A stretch of DNA of 35,878 bases from Lachnospiraceae bacterium UBA7076 (GCA_002493625.1 DKZK01000017.1:1-35878), one strand, 5' to 3'. Counted from the first letter of the stretch, positions 24,250-33,269 are shown. The notes: a model not told the origin generated them from the letters alone. Program-made: numbers and translations.

Positions 24250-24618
24250 TTATTGTTCCAAATATAAAACCTGTCCATATGGTACGCCATCTGTATTCTT
24301 AAGTGCATGACCACTTTTAAAAACATTTCCGCCTTCACTGGTTATTCCAACATATGCGTAACCAAGCTGTTGCGTTGACGCACTGTTTTTGGCTATTCCT
24401 TTTTTGTATGAGAAGGCTGACACGAATGCGATTGCCACGTTATCAGTAGTAGTTACTGCACCTACGCCACCTTCTCCTGCTATAGTAGCTGAGTATAGCT
24501 TATACTCCATAACATATCCATTTGAATAACGATACTTTGCGGATTTGGCGTATGCAACACCGCCGACAGACAAAACCATCGCTGCAATTAAAAAGAACGT
24601 AAACAGACTTTTTTTCAT
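24250..24618 (-). CDS. Small secreted protein, bacteriocin-like by context
   Basis: A 122-aa precursor with a clear Sec signal peptide (MKKSLFTFFLIAAMVLSVGG, cleavage near AYA-KS at 24-26). The mature part of about 96 residues is rich in Gly, Ser, Thr, Tyr and Val, suggesting beta strands; it has no cysteine. I do not recognise a family; it lacks the lactococcin 972 sequence pattern. Start at ATG 24618 has GGGGGAG upstream; an extra N-terminal 16 codons are unlikely. It has its own extended -10 promoter and a terminator, then four genes for a membrane protein, two FtsX-like permeases and an ATPase. It may be a bacteriocin, a signal, or the ligand of the transporter (inference). Confidence 0.8.
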   Translation of the reverse strand: MKKSLFTFFLIAAMVLSVGGVAYAKSAKYRYSNGYVMEYKLYSATIAGEGGVGAVTTTDNVAIAFVSAFSYKKGIAKNSASTQQLGYAYVGITSEGGNVFKSGHALKNTDGVPYGQVLYLEQ

Positions 24619-24656
24619 AATAAGCTCCCCCTTATTTTTTATAATATTATGGTATG

Positions 24657-24685
24657 ATGTTAGCATACATGTCGAATTGCGTCAA
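24657..24685 (-). promoter_or_regulatory. Promoter of the secreted-protein cassette
   Basis: Minus strand: -35 TTGACG (24680-24685), 17-nt spacer with extended TGC, -10 TAACAT (24657-24662). Predicted start about 30 nt before the ATG at 24618. Confidence 0.65.
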
Positions 24686-24781
24686 GCAACACTTTTTTAA
24701 GTTTTCGCAAAGCCATCTTATTTTTTCAATGCCTGTATTACTATTTATAGCTTTGCCATTGTCCTAAATAATTACTTCATG

Positions 24782-25549
24782 TTAAGATACAATTCCACAA
24801 CGCCTTAATTCTTTCCGTATACTGTCAAACTGCGCATTTGTCTTAGCATTTTCTGATTTAAAGTCCAAAATCTTATCCAGATAACCACGCTCACGAAGTA
24901 TTTTTTTACTGCCTGAAAACACAAGCTCATACACAAGGGATATATGCGCCACCAAAAAATCTATTTTTGTTTTCTTCAGGCTTCTCAATGTGGCATGATG
25001 CTCAAAAAAGCTTGCCATAACCTCAGGCGAAACCTCAGATGTATATATCTCCTCATGGGTTGCGTCATAAATTTCCTCCATTGAGGTTTCGGAAAAAACC
25101 TTAAGTATGTCTATTTTATCCGCATCGCGCAGAATATTACAAAAAACCTTAGTGCGCTCACTTAAATTCTCATCTATCCTGTATAAGCTGTGCTGTCTTA
25201 TGGCAGCTTCAATAAGCTTGTCCTCCACGTCACTATCTATATAATCTCTTATTTTCCCTTTCTGAAAGAGAATATCCGCCCCAAGCATCGCATGGTCAAC
25301 GGACGCTGCGTCCGAAAATGTATTATATCTTTTTATCTGCTCAAATCTCCCTATATCGTGAAGCATGCCCATAAGCCACGCAAGAGCCGCATCCTCAAAA
25401 TTCAATCCCTCTGACACTGCAATTTCTCTGCATAGATCTGCCACCCTGTATGTGTGATCCACCTTTAATTTAATTTTTGCATTGGTGCCATCATAGGCAT
25501 CCGTATATCTTTTAAATGCATCCACAATTCTCTTTTCGTCTATATACAT
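24782..25549 (-). CDS. HD-domain phosphohydrolase
   Basis: A 255-aa cytoplasmic protein with the full HD metal site: H32 in VDHTYRV, HD in MLHDIGRFEQ (about 64-65), a following histidine in SVDHAMLGA, and D143-like aspartate in LRDADKIDIL. These residues bind two metals and hydrolyse phosphomonoesters or phosphodiesters; the substrate (nucleotide or signalling nucleotide) is not evident. AGGAGAAAG precedes the ATG. It sits 54 bp after radA in the same direction and may share its transcript. Confidence 0.88.
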   Translation of the reverse strand: MYIDEKRIVDAFKRYTDAYDGTNAKIKLKVDHTYRVADLCREIAVSEGLNFEDAALAWLMGMLHDIGRFEQIKRYNTFSDAASVDHAMLGADILFQKGKIRDYIDSDVEDKLIEAAIRQHSLYRIDENLSERTKVFCNILRDADKIDILKVFSETSMEEIYDATHEEIYTSEVSPEVMASFFEHHATLRSLKKTKIDFLVAHISLVYELVFSGSKKILRERGYLDKILDFKSENAKTNAQFDSIRKELRRCGIVS

Positions 25550-25603
25550 ACTTTCTCCTGAAATATTTATTGTATAAGCCTTAACGCCTGCATACCTGTA
25601 TGA

Positions 25604-26962
25604 TTATCCTATAAGCCCTAACGCCTCAGACAGATTGGAAACACAGACAATATCTATATCAAGCTTTTCCATCGCCCTGTCATAATTCGATTTCGGTATG
25701 ATGCATTTTTTAAGTCCAAGCTTTGCCGCCTCCTGAACCCGCTGCATCACATTTGTTACGCCTCTGATCTCACCTGCAAGTCCAATCTCGCCTATAATCA
25801 TTATATCATCACCAACGGGCTTATTATTCATGCTTGAGGCGATCGCAAATGCAATTCCAAGGTCTATGGCAGGATCGTTGATCTTCATTCCTCCTGCGAT
25901 ACTGACATAGGCGTCAAAGCCCCATAAATTCATGCCCACCCTTTTCTCCATAACTGCGGTTATAAGATTGACCCTGTTAAAATCCACGCCTACGGAGGTA
26001 CGTCTCGGCATATTAAAATTTGTCTGGCATACAAGAGCCTGAAGCTCCACAAGTATGCTTCTCGTTCCTTCTATGGAAGAAACAACAACCGAGCCCGACA
26101 CACCCTCCGGTCTTCCGTTTAACATCATCTGCGAAGGGTTTTCAACCTCCTCAAGGCCTTTATCCGTCATGGTAAAAACGCCGATTTCATTTGTGGAGCC
26201 AAACCTGTTTTTCACGCCCCTTAAAATTCTGAAGCCATTATTTCTGTCACCCTCAAAATACAAAACCGAATCAACCATATGCTCTAAGGTTCTCGGTCCT
26301 GCAACGGTTCCCTCCTTTGTAACGTGACCCACAATAAAGACGGCAATATTATTCTGCTTCGCAAGCTGCATAAGCCGCGCCGTTACCTCCCTTACCTGTG
26401 TGACCGTTCCCGGCGCAGAGCCTATTTCCTCCACAAGCATAGTCTGAATGGAATCAATAACGACAACCTGAGCCGGGCTTTTTGTTATCGCCGCAGAAAT
26501 GTTATCCATATCGTTGTCACAGAGAAGCATCATGTCCTTTGAAAAGCTGCCAAGCCGCTCCGCTCTCATCTTAATCTGTGACGGTGACTCCTCGCCCGAC
26601 ACATAAAGCGCCTCCGTCTGCTCCTGCTGTACAAGGTTGCGGCACATCTGAAGCAATATGGTGGATTTACCGATACCCGGATCTCCGCCAACTAAAACAA
26701 GGGAGCCACGGACTATGCCTCCCCCAAGTACTCTGTCCAATTCCAATATTCCTGTTTTTATGCGGCTTTCATCTGCTGTAGTTACCTCTAAAATACTTGT
26801 AGGCGCAACTGCCTCCTTAACAACAGAGGCATGCTTTGCACCTACCTTAACCTTTTCTTCTACAAATGTATTCCAAGACCTGCAGCCCGGACACTGTCCA
26901 AGCCATTTTGAGGATTCATAGCCGCATTCCTTACAGAAGAAAATCTGTTTTTCCTTTGCCAC
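25604..26962 (-). CDS. radA: DNA repair protein RadA
   Basis: Helicase-like ATPase that promotes branch migration in homologous recombination. N-terminal C4 zinc finger (C10, C13, C24, C27); RecA-like core with Walker A GGDPGIGKST and Walker B VVVIDS; the RadA-specific KNRFGS motif; C-terminal Lon-protease-like domain without the catalytic serine-lysine pair. Length 452 aa is standard. It starts with GTG at 26962, overlapping the TAG of the gene before it by one base, with GGAGAAG 5 nt upstream. Translationally coupled to the small conserved protein at 26962-27372. Confidence 0.97.
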   Translation of the reverse strand: MAKEKQIFFCKECGYESSKWLGQCPGCRSWNTFVEEKVKVGAKHASVVKEAVAPTSILEVTTADESRIKTGILELDRVLGGGIVRGSLVLVGGDPGIGKSTILLQMCRNLVQQEQTEALYVSGEESPSQIKMRAERLGSFSKDMMLLCDNDMDNISAAITKSPAQVVVIDSIQTMLVEEIGSAPGTVTQVREVTARLMQLAKQNNIAVFIVGHVTKEGTVAGPRTLEHMVDSVLYFEGDRNNGFRILRGVKNRFGSTNEIGVFTMTDKGLEEVENPSQMMLNGRPEGVSGSVVVSSIEGTRSILVELQALVCQTNFNMPRRTSVGVDFNRVNLITAVMEKRVGMNLWGFDAYVSIAGGMKINDPAIDLGIAFAIASSMNNKPVGDDIMIIGEIGLAGEIRGVTNVMQRVQEAAKLGLKKCIIPKSNYDRAMEKLDIDIVCVSNLSEALGLIG

Positions 26963-27372
26963 TACATCTTCTCCACAAATATGTCTACCTGTTTACCCGG
27001 CTCAAGCTCAACGCTCATGTTAAGCTTGCCTCCAAGATTGGTCTTAAGCTTTCCTACATATACCTTGTCAATATGTATCTTGTATTCCTTTTCAGCCTCA
27101 AGCTCAAGCGTCACCTGCGCATCCTCATTGCCCTCCACAACAAGGCTTACCGCTTTATCTGTTGCCTTAAATCCATGAACCGCAGTACCCGGTACTGATT
27201 CATAGACAAACATACCGTTTCGCTCAAGCTTTGTAATCTCATTAAAGGTTTTTATCTTATAAATATCTCCGTTAAAGTTAAATCCGTCCTTTTTTGTCTT
27301 CTGTTTAATCTGGTAATTACCAAAACTAAGTGTGCCTGCTTCCTCGCGAATTAACTCGTCAACAACCGCCAT
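26962..27372 (-). CDS. Small conserved protein between clpC and radA, function unknown
   Basis: A 136-aa cytoplasmic protein, mostly beta by composition, without catalytic motif. Similar proteins directly upstream of radA in Lachnospiraceae are often labelled endosialidase; I see no sialidase motif and do not support that name. Conserved-looking parts are SFGNYQIKQKTK, NGMFVYESVPGTAVHGF and KLKTNLGGKLNMSVEL. The start is the ATG at 27372, because GGAGG lies 8 nt before it and between it and the upstream ATG (27387). It overlaps radA by one base, so a functional link with RadA is plausible. Confidence 0.82.
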   Translation of the reverse strand: MAVVDELIREEAGTLSFGNYQIKQKTKKDGFNFNGDIYKIKTFNEITKLERNGMFVYESVPGTAVHGFKATDKAVSLVVEGNEDAQVTLELEAEKEYKIHIDKVYVGKLKTNLGGKLNMSVELEPGKQVDIFVEKM

Positions 27373-27430
27373 TTTTTGTTCCTCCATAGTATATAATAGC
27401 TTAAAACGACATAAGCCTAATCACAAATAC

Positions 27431-27459
27431 ATTATACAATATATCTTGTTTTTTATCTA
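27431..27459 (-). promoter_or_regulatory. Probable promoter of the small protein-radA unit
   Basis: Minus strand: -35 TAGATA (27454-27459), 17-nt spacer, -10 TATAAT (27431-27436), in the 130-bp gap after clpC. No clear clpC terminator is seen, so read-through may add to it. Confidence 0.5.
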
Positions 27460-27502
27460 CATAATTCTTCAATAAAAAAAGTAAAAAAATTGTGTCCTTT
27501 AA

Positions 27503-29947
27503 TTATTTTTTATTAAAAACAATCTTTCCGTCAGACGCCGAAATACTTACCTTATCGCCCCTTGAAATTTTCCCGCTGAGTATTTCCTCCGCAAGCTTAT
27601 CCTCAATTTCATTTTGTATGGAACGCTTAAGCGGTCTGGCGCCGTATTTCTTGTCGTAGCCCTTTTCAAAAATAAAGTTTTTAAGCGTATCTCCGTATGT
27701 GATTGAAATGTCCATCTGCTTTTTGACTCTCGTTTTAAGCTCCTTAATCATAAGCGCGGTGATATTTTTGACATCTGTTTTAGTGAGAGTTCTGAACACG
27801 ATAATATCGTCAATTCTGTTAATGAACTCCGGCTTAAACATATGCTTTACCTCCTCCATAACATTTTTCTTCATCTCGTCATGGTCTTTATCCTCGGAGC
27901 TTCCGCTTGAAAAGCCCAATCGTTTCGGCTCAATGATTCTCTGGGCTCCCGCATTACTTGTCATAATAATAATGGTGTTTTTAAAATCAGTTTTTCGTCC
28001 GTGAGAATCCGTAATATGCCCGTCGTCTAAAACCTGAAGCAGAATGTTGAACACATCCGGATGGGCTTTTTCTATCTCGTCAAACAAAATGACAGAGTAA
28101 GGATTTTTTCTGACAGACTCACTTAACTGTCCTCCCTCGTCAAAGCCAACATAACCCGGAGGCGAACCAATCATCTTGGAAACGCTGTGCTTTTCCATAT
28201 ATTCTGACATGTCAACTCTTATGAGCGCTTTTTCATCGCCAAAAACAGCCTCCGCAAGTGCCTTTGAAAGCTCAGTTTTTCCAACGCCTGTAGGTCCTAA
28301 AAACAAAAATGATCCCACAGGTCTTTTCGGGTCCTTAAGTCCTACGCGTCCGCGCCTGATTGCCTTTGCAACGGCATCCACAGCCTCATTCTGACCGACC
28401 ACTCTCTTGTGGAGTGTTTTTTCAAGATTGAGAAGCTTTTCCTGCTCACTCTGGGTAAGTCTTGTAACAGGTATTTTTGTCCACACGGAAACAACAGCGG
28501 CAACCGCATCTGCGTCCACCACAATGTCTGCTTCCTCTGATGCCTTTATTTTATCCTTTTCCCTTGCAAGCTTTTTATTCAGCTTGGTTATCTGCTTCTT
28601 TATCCGGGATGCCTGCTCAAGCTCACCGCCTGTAAGAGCCTCCTCAATATCTGCATCAAGCGTTTTCAGCTCCTCCTCAATCCTGTAAATGGATTTGTTC
28701 CCCGAAAAAAGTCCAAGCTTCTTCCTTGATGCCGCCTCATCAACAAGGTCTATCGCCTTGTCAGGCAGAAATCTGTCATTTATATATCTTGTTGAATATT
28801 CAACGGCAGCGCTTATTGCCTCATCAGATATGGTTACACCGTGGTGCTCCTCGTACTTTTCCCTGAGACAATTCAGTATTTCAACCGTTTCCTCATTGGT
28901 AGGTTCCTCAACGTACACAGGCTGAAACCTACGTTCAAGCGCGGCATCCTTCTCCACATATTTTCTGTATTCCACCCTTGTGGTTGCGCCTATCATCTGT
29001 ATCTCACCGCGGGACAATGCAGGCTTTAAAATATTGGAGGCATCAATTGCGCCCTCCGCTCCGCCTGCGCCTATAATCGTATGAAGCTCATCAACAAACA
29101 ATATAATGTTTCCGTCCGACTTAACCTCAGCTATAACCTTTTTAATTCTCTCCTCAAACTCACCTCTGTACTTTGAGCCTGCCACCATTCCCGATAAGTC
29201 AAGGCTTAAAATTCTCTTATCTAAAAGAAGCTCCGGCACCATTCCCGTTGAAATGAGCTGCGCAAGCCCCTCAACAACGGCAGTCTTGCCAACGCCCGGC
29301 TCTCCCACAAGACAAGGGTTGTTTTTCATTCTCCTGCAAAGTACCTGCATAACCCGTTCCATCTCGCTGTTTCTTCCCACAACCGGGTCAACGCTTCCCT
29401 CCCTTGCAGCCCTTGTAAGGTCACGGCTGTACTGGTCAAGCGCAGGCGTAGGCGATTTCTTTTTTGCCGTCACATTTTTAGCGGAAGCAAATTCCTTTTT
29501 TGCAGCATTGCCGTCAGCGCCGCAGGAAACCATAAGGTCAACATATACCTTCTGTGTATTTATGGACATGGAGTTTAACAGTCTTGTAGCTACGATATCC
29601 TCCATCCTGAGCATTGCAATAAGCAGATGCTCCGTCCCTATTTTATCGCTCTTAAGCTTTACAGCTTCCTTCTGGGCATTTTCCAATACCTTTTTAAGCC
29701 TCATGGAATATCCATCCTCACCATTTGGTTTGCTCTTGGAAATCTGCTGGCTCGCCTTTAAATATGACCTTACGGTATTGATATCCACTCCGTTTTTTGT
29801 GAGAACCTTCCACGCAGTACCATTATTGCTCTCTATCATGGCAAAAAGGAGATGCTCCGTTCCCACATAGCTGTGCTTCATTGCCTTTGCGGTTTCCTCA
29901 GCAATATCCAATACCTCTTTCGCCTGTTCCGTATATTCGAGTTTCAT
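27503..29947 (-). CDS. clpC: ClpC AAA+ protease ATPase / chaperone
   Basis: An 814-aa HSP100 unfoldase that feeds ClpP and acts in protein quality control. Two N-terminal Clp repeats (1-145); AAA domain 1 with Walker A GEPGVGKT and Walker B ILFVDELH; middle domain with UVR-like helices (about 410-470); AAA domain 2 with GPTGVGKT, VILFDEIEKAH and sensor MTSNAG; C-terminal small domain with YGARPLKR. No ctsR-mcsA-mcsB is adjacent; instead a GntR-family regulator precedes it, with a 4-bp ATGA overlap. AATGGAGG provides the ribosome binding site. Confidence 0.97.
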   Translation of the reverse strand: MKLEYTEQAKEVLDIAEETAKAMKHSYVGTEHLLFAMIESNNGTAWKVLTKNGVDINTVRSYLKASQQISKSKPNGEDGYSMRLKKVLENAQKEAVKLKSDKIGTEHLLIAMLRMEDIVATRLLNSMSINTQKVYVDLMVSCGADGNAAKKEFASAKNVTAKKKSPTPALDQYSRDLTRAAREGSVDPVVGRNSEMERVMQVLCRRMKNNPCLVGEPGVGKTAVVEGLAQLISTGMVPELLLDKRILSLDLSGMVAGSKYRGEFEERIKKVIAEVKSDGNIILFVDELHTIIGAGGAEGAIDASNILKPALSRGEIQMIGATTRVEYRKYVEKDAALERRFQPVYVEEPTNEETVEILNCLREKYEEHHGVTISDEAISAAVEYSTRYINDRFLPDKAIDLVDEAASRKKLGLFSGNKSIYRIEEELKTLDADIEEALTGGELEQASRIKKQITKLNKKLAREKDKIKASEEADIVVDADAVAAVVSVWTKIPVTRLTQSEQEKLLNLEKTLHKRVVGQNEAVDAVAKAIRRGRVGLKDPKRPVGSFLFLGPTGVGKTELSKALAEAVFGDEKALIRVDMSEYMEKHSVSKMIGSPPGYVGFDEGGQLSESVRKNPYSVILFDEIEKAHPDVFNILLQVLDDGHITDSHGRKTDFKNTIIIMTSNAGAQRIIEPKRLGFSSGSSEDKDHDEMKKNVMEEVKHMFKPEFINRIDDIIVFRTLTKTDVKNITALMIKELKTRVKKQMDISITYGDTLKNFIFEKGYDKKYGARPLKRSIQNEIEDKLAEEILSGKISRGDKVSISASDGKIVFNKK

Positions 29948-30351
29948 AGCTTACCTCCATTTTCATTCCCGCCAAATTCCTTATACATATCCGTAATAAT
30001 CTGATGCATTTCCGCAAGGCTTATATCCTTGCATATCGCCTCGGCAACCATCATTCTCACACCCACGTTCATGCTCTCCATGTGCCTTATTTTTGTATCT
30101 GCGGAAACGCTCACTACAGCGCCCCTTCTTCTGTCAAGGGTAAGATAGCCGTCCTCCTTAAGCAGGGAATATGCCTTATTTACCGTGTGCATATTTACAC
30201 CCAGCTCATTGGCAAGCTGCCTTACGGATGGAAGTGAATCTCCTTCCTTTATCTGCTCCTGTGCAATTCCAATTATTATCTGATTTCGAAGCTGCATATA
30301 AATAGCTTCACTGCTGCCAAAATCAATCGAAATAATCATTCTACTGTTCAT
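29944..30351 (-). CDS. GntR-family (YtrA-type) transcriptional regulator
   Basis: A 135-aa regulator with an N-terminal winged HTH (about 15-85: YMQLRNQI, LPSVRQLANELGVNMHTVNKAY, LLKEDGYLTLDRRRGAVV) and a short helical C-terminal arm for dimer formation, too small for a ligand domain. This matches the YtrA subfamily. Its start lies inside purD (11-bp overlap, GGAAAGG 6 nt upstream) and its stop overlaps clpC. Position suggests control of clpC or of the whole unit. No target palindrome was identified. Confidence 0.9.
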   Translation of the reverse strand: MNSRMIISIDFGSSEAIYMQLRNQIIIGIAQEQIKEGDSLPSVRQLANELGVNMHTVNKAYSLLKEDGYLTLDRRRGAVVSVSADTKIRHMESMNVGVRMMVAEAICKDISLAEMHQIITDMYKEFGGNENGGKL

Positions 30352-31612
30352 CTATAGCCTTTCCAATATCATGACGCATATACTTATTTTCAAAGCTTAT
30401 CCATTCTGTAGCCCTGTAAGCATTTTCCCTTGCCATAGTCAGGGTCTCGCCTTTTGCCGTCACGCCAAGCACACGTCCTCCGTTTGTTACTGTTTTACCG
30501 TTATCAAGCTTTGTTCCCGCATGGAAAACATAGTAGTCCTCCTTGTCATCAAAGGCTTCCAGTCCGCTGATTGGAAATCCCTTCTCATAATGCTCCGGAT
30601 ACCCGTCTGAGGCAAGAACAACACACACTGCCGCCTTATCCTCAAAGACAAGGTCTGTCTCGTCAAGCCTTCCGTCTATGCATGCCTCCATAACGTCTAT
30701 AATATCGTTCTTCATGCGAGGGAGTACAACCTGCGCCTCAGGGTCGCCAAATCTTGCATTGTATTCCAGAACCTTCGGTCCCTCCTCCGTAAGCATCAGT
30801 CCGCAAAAAAGTATTCCCACAAAATCCCTGCCTTCCTTTTTCATTGCGTCCATTGTAGGCTGATAAATGTGTTCCATACAGAATTTGTCAATATCCTCCG
30901 TATAAAAAGGACTTGGTGAAAATGTACCCATTCCTCCGGTATTTAAACCCTTGTCTCCGTCCTTTGCCCTCTTGTGGTCCTGAGCGGAAGCCATAGGCTT
31001 AATATGAGTTCCGTCACAGTAGCAAAGCACGGAAACCTCCCTGCCGGTCATAAACTCCTCTATTACAATCTTATCTCCCGCAGAGCCAAACTGCCTGTCA
31101 AGCATAAGGGTCTTAACACCCTCCTTTGCCTCCTCAAGGCTGTTGCATATAAGAACACCCTTTCCAAGCGCAAGACCGTCCGCCTTTAAAACAATTGGCA
31201 TCTTGGCTGTCTCAAGATATTTTACGGCATCATCCGCATTGTCAAAAACCTCATATGCCGCCGAAGGAATATTATATTTTTTCATAAGTTCCTTTGAAAA
31301 TGCCTTCGAGCCTTCTATTATAGCAGCATTTTTTGCAGGTCCGAACACTTTTATACCTGCATTTCTGAAACAATCTGCAACACCTGCCACAAGCGGATCA
31401 TCAGGACCGACTATCGCCAGATCAATATTTTTTTCCTTTGAAAATTTAACAAGCGCATCGCCGTCCATAACGGAAATATCAACGCACTCGGCAAGACCTG
31501 CTATCCCTGCATTTCCGGGTGCCGCATAAAGCTTTGTCACTTTCTTACTCTCACTGCATTTTGCTGCTATGGCGTGCTCTCTCCCGCCGCCTCCTACAAT
31601 AAGTACATTCAT
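30341..31612 (-). CDS. purD: Phosphoribosylamine-glycine ligase (GAR synthetase)
   Basis: Second step of purine synthesis: ATP-dependent joining of phosphoribosylamine and glycine. N-terminal VGGGGREHA loop; ATP-grasp domain with VLKADGLALGKGV, the HKRAKDGDKGLNTGGMG signature, and EYNARFGDPEAQ. Length 423 aa is standard and all motifs are intact. It lies 26 bp after purN, and its 3' end overlaps the GntR gene. Confidence 0.97.
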   Translation of the reverse strand: MNVLIVGGGGREHAIAAKCSESKKVTKLYAAPGNAGIAGLAECVDISVMDGDALVKFSKEKNIDLAIVGPDDPLVAGVADCFRNAGIKVFGPAKNAAIIEGSKAFSKELMKKYNIPSAAYEVFDNADDAVKYLETAKMPIVLKADGLALGKGVLICNSLEEAKEGVKTLMLDRQFGSAGDKIVIEEFMTGREVSVLCYCDGTHIKPMASAQDHKRAKDGDKGLNTGGMGTFSPSPFYTEDIDKFCMEHIYQPTMDAMKKEGRDFVGILFCGLMLTEEGPKVLEYNARFGDPEAQVVLPRMKNDIIDVMEACIDGRLDETDLVFEDKAAVCVVLASDGYPEHYEKGFPISGLEAFDDKEDYYVFHAGTKLDNGKTVTNGGRVLGVTAKGETLTMARENAYRATEWISFENKYMRHDIGKAIDEQ

Positions 31613-31638
31613 GGTACTACTCCTTCCGCTGTTTGAAA

Positions 31639-32229
31639 TTAATTTCCATTTGCAATTTTATTTATTGCCGCAGGCAGCAGCTTCCACTCTGCCTCCTCCA
31701 TAACTCTCCTCTGAAGTATTTCAGGCGTATCATTCTCCTTAACCTCAACTGCCTTCTGCATAATGATAGGCCCTGTGTCCGTTCCCCTGTCAACAAAATG
31801 AACGGTTGCTCCGGTTATTTTAACGCCCCTTGCAAGCGCCGCCTCATGAACCTTAAGCCCATAGTAGCCGGTTCCGCAAAAAGAAGGAATGAGCGACGGA
31901 TGAATGTTTATAATCCGGTTCTCATATTCATCTATCATCTTCTCCGGTATCACAACCAGAAATCCCGCAAGAACGATCAGGTCAGGACCGTACTCCTTTA
32001 CTCTGGCAAGAAGCGCCTCATTGAAGCTTTCCCTGTCCGGAAAATCCTTGGGCGAAACCACACATGCATCTATCCCCGCCTTTGAGGCTCTCTCAAGGGC
32101 ATAAACTCCATAGTTGTTGCTTATAACGCCCGCAATCTGCGCATTTTTAACATCGCCCTTTGCAATGCCGTCTATAATTGCCTGTAAATTGGTGCCGCCG
32201 CCCGATACCATAACTACAATCCTTAGCAT
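31639..32229 (-). CDS. purN: Phosphoribosylglycinamide formyltransferase
   Basis: Third step of purine synthesis: transfers formyl from 10-formyl-THF to GAR. N-terminal MVSGGGTNLQAII phosphate loop; catalytic Asn and His in NIHPSLIP; catalytic Asp in TGATVHFVDRGTDTGPII. The PSLIPSF(C)G segment carries Cys where many homologues have a small or basic residue. 196 aa, normal. The ATG overlaps the stop of purM by 7 nt, so it is translationally coupled. Confidence 0.96.
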   Translation of the reverse strand: MLRIVVMVSGGGTNLQAIIDGIAKGDVKNAQIAGVISNNYGVYALERASKAGIDACVVSPKDFPDRESFNEALLARVKEYGPDLIVLAGFLVVIPEKMIDEYENRIINIHPSLIPSFCGTGYYGLKVHEAALARGVKITGATVHFVDRGTDTGPIIMQKAVEVKENDTPEILQRRVMEEAEWKLLPAAINKIANGN

Positions 32230-33248
32230 ATTTCTACTCCCTTTTCGCCTGCTTTGGTCTCGCCGATTACATATGCTGTCTCTCCTGCCCCTGCAAGCGC
32301 TTCTATTGTTTTATCAGCATCTGCGCTGTCAACCACAAGCATCATTCCGATACCCATATTGTAAGTGTTGTACATCATATTCTCCTCTATGCCGCCCTTT
32401 TTTGCAAGAAGCTTGAATATGGCAGGCACCTCATAGGAATCCTTTTTTACGACAGCCGTAATTCCCTCCGGAAGCATGCGCGGAACATTTTCCTGAAAGC
32501 CTCCGCCTGTAATATGGCTGCATCCCTTTATGGTTACCCCTGCTTCCTTTATGCTCCTGAGCGCCTTTACATAAATTCTTGTAGGCGCAAGCAGCGCTTC
32601 TCCAAGCGTTTTTCCAAGCTCCTCATAATATGTTTCCAGGGAGCTTCTTGTCATGTCAAACACCTTTCTCACAAGAGAAAATCCATTGCTGTGAACGCCT
32701 GAGGATGCAATACCGATAATAGTATCTCCCGGTTTTATATCCTTCCCTGTTATTAAATCCTTCTCGTCCACAACGCCCACTGCAAAGCCTGCAAGGTCAT
32801 ATTCCTCCTCAGGCATCATGCCCGGATGCTCGGCTGTTTCTCCGCCTATTAATGCTGCTCCCGACTGGGCGCAGCCCTCCGCAACACCGCTTACAATGGA
32901 AGCTATTTTCTCAGGATAATTTTTACCGCAGGCTATATAATCAAGGAAGAAAAGCGGTTCTCCTCCAGCGCAGGCTATATCGTTAACACACATTGCCACA
33001 CAGTCAATTCCTATTGTATCGTGCTTATCCATAATAAACGCAAGCTTAATTTTTGTTCCCACGCCGTCCGTTCCTGAAACCAGAACCGGATGTTCCATGG
33101 ATTTAAGCTTTTCAATTGAAAATGCTCCTGAAAAGCCTCCGATATTTGTAAGCACCTCCGGTCTCATGGTCTTTTTTATATGCTCCTTCATAAGCTCGAC
33201 TGACTTGTAGCCTGCCTCAATGTCAACCCCCGCCTTTTTGTAATCCAT
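32223..33248 (-). CDS. purM: Phosphoribosylformylglycinamidine cyclo-ligase (AIR synthetase)
   Basis: Fifth step of purine synthesis: ATP-dependent ring closure of FGAM to AIR. Typical N-terminus DYKKAGVDIEAG, then LVSGTDGVGTKIKLA, DCVAMCVNDIACAGGEPLFFLDYIA and ALIGGETAEHPGM. 341 aa, normal. First gene of the purM-purN-purD-gntR-clpC chain, with a strong AGGAGGAATAAGCG site and its own promoter at 33327-33355. purE, purC, purF and purH are not in the window. Confidence 0.97.
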   Translation of the reverse strand: MDYKKAGVDIEAGYKSVELMKEHIKKTMRPEVLTNIGGFSGAFSIEKLKSMEHPVLVSGTDGVGTKIKLAFIMDKHDTIGIDCVAMCVNDIACAGGEPLFFLDYIACGKNYPEKIASIVSGVAEGCAQSGAALIGGETAEHPGMMPEEEYDLAGFAVGVVDEKDLITGKDIKPGDTIIGIASSGVHSNGFSLVRKVFDMTRSSLETYYEELGKTLGEALLAPTRIYVKALRSIKEAGVTIKGCSHITGGGFQENVPRMLPEGITAVVKKDSYEVPAIFKLLAKKGGIEENMMYNTYNMGIGMMLVVDSADADKTIEALAGAGETAYVIGETKAGEKGVEIC

Positions 33249-33269
33249 CGCTTATTCCTCCTGAATATG

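Noticed and set aside
24250..24618. Assignment of the secreted protein to the lactococcin 972 family
   Set aside because: Context is similar, but the mature sequence lacks that family's recognisable pattern and the large associated 7-helix protein is missing.
26962..27372. Endosialidase label for the protein before radA
   Set aside because: No sialidase catalytic residues or Asp-box motifs are visible and the protein is only 136 aa.
29106..29870. 254-codon open frame on the plus strand
   Set aside because: It lies wholly antisense to intact clpC, has low-complexity Ser/Leu composition and no ribosome binding site; a shadow of codon bias.
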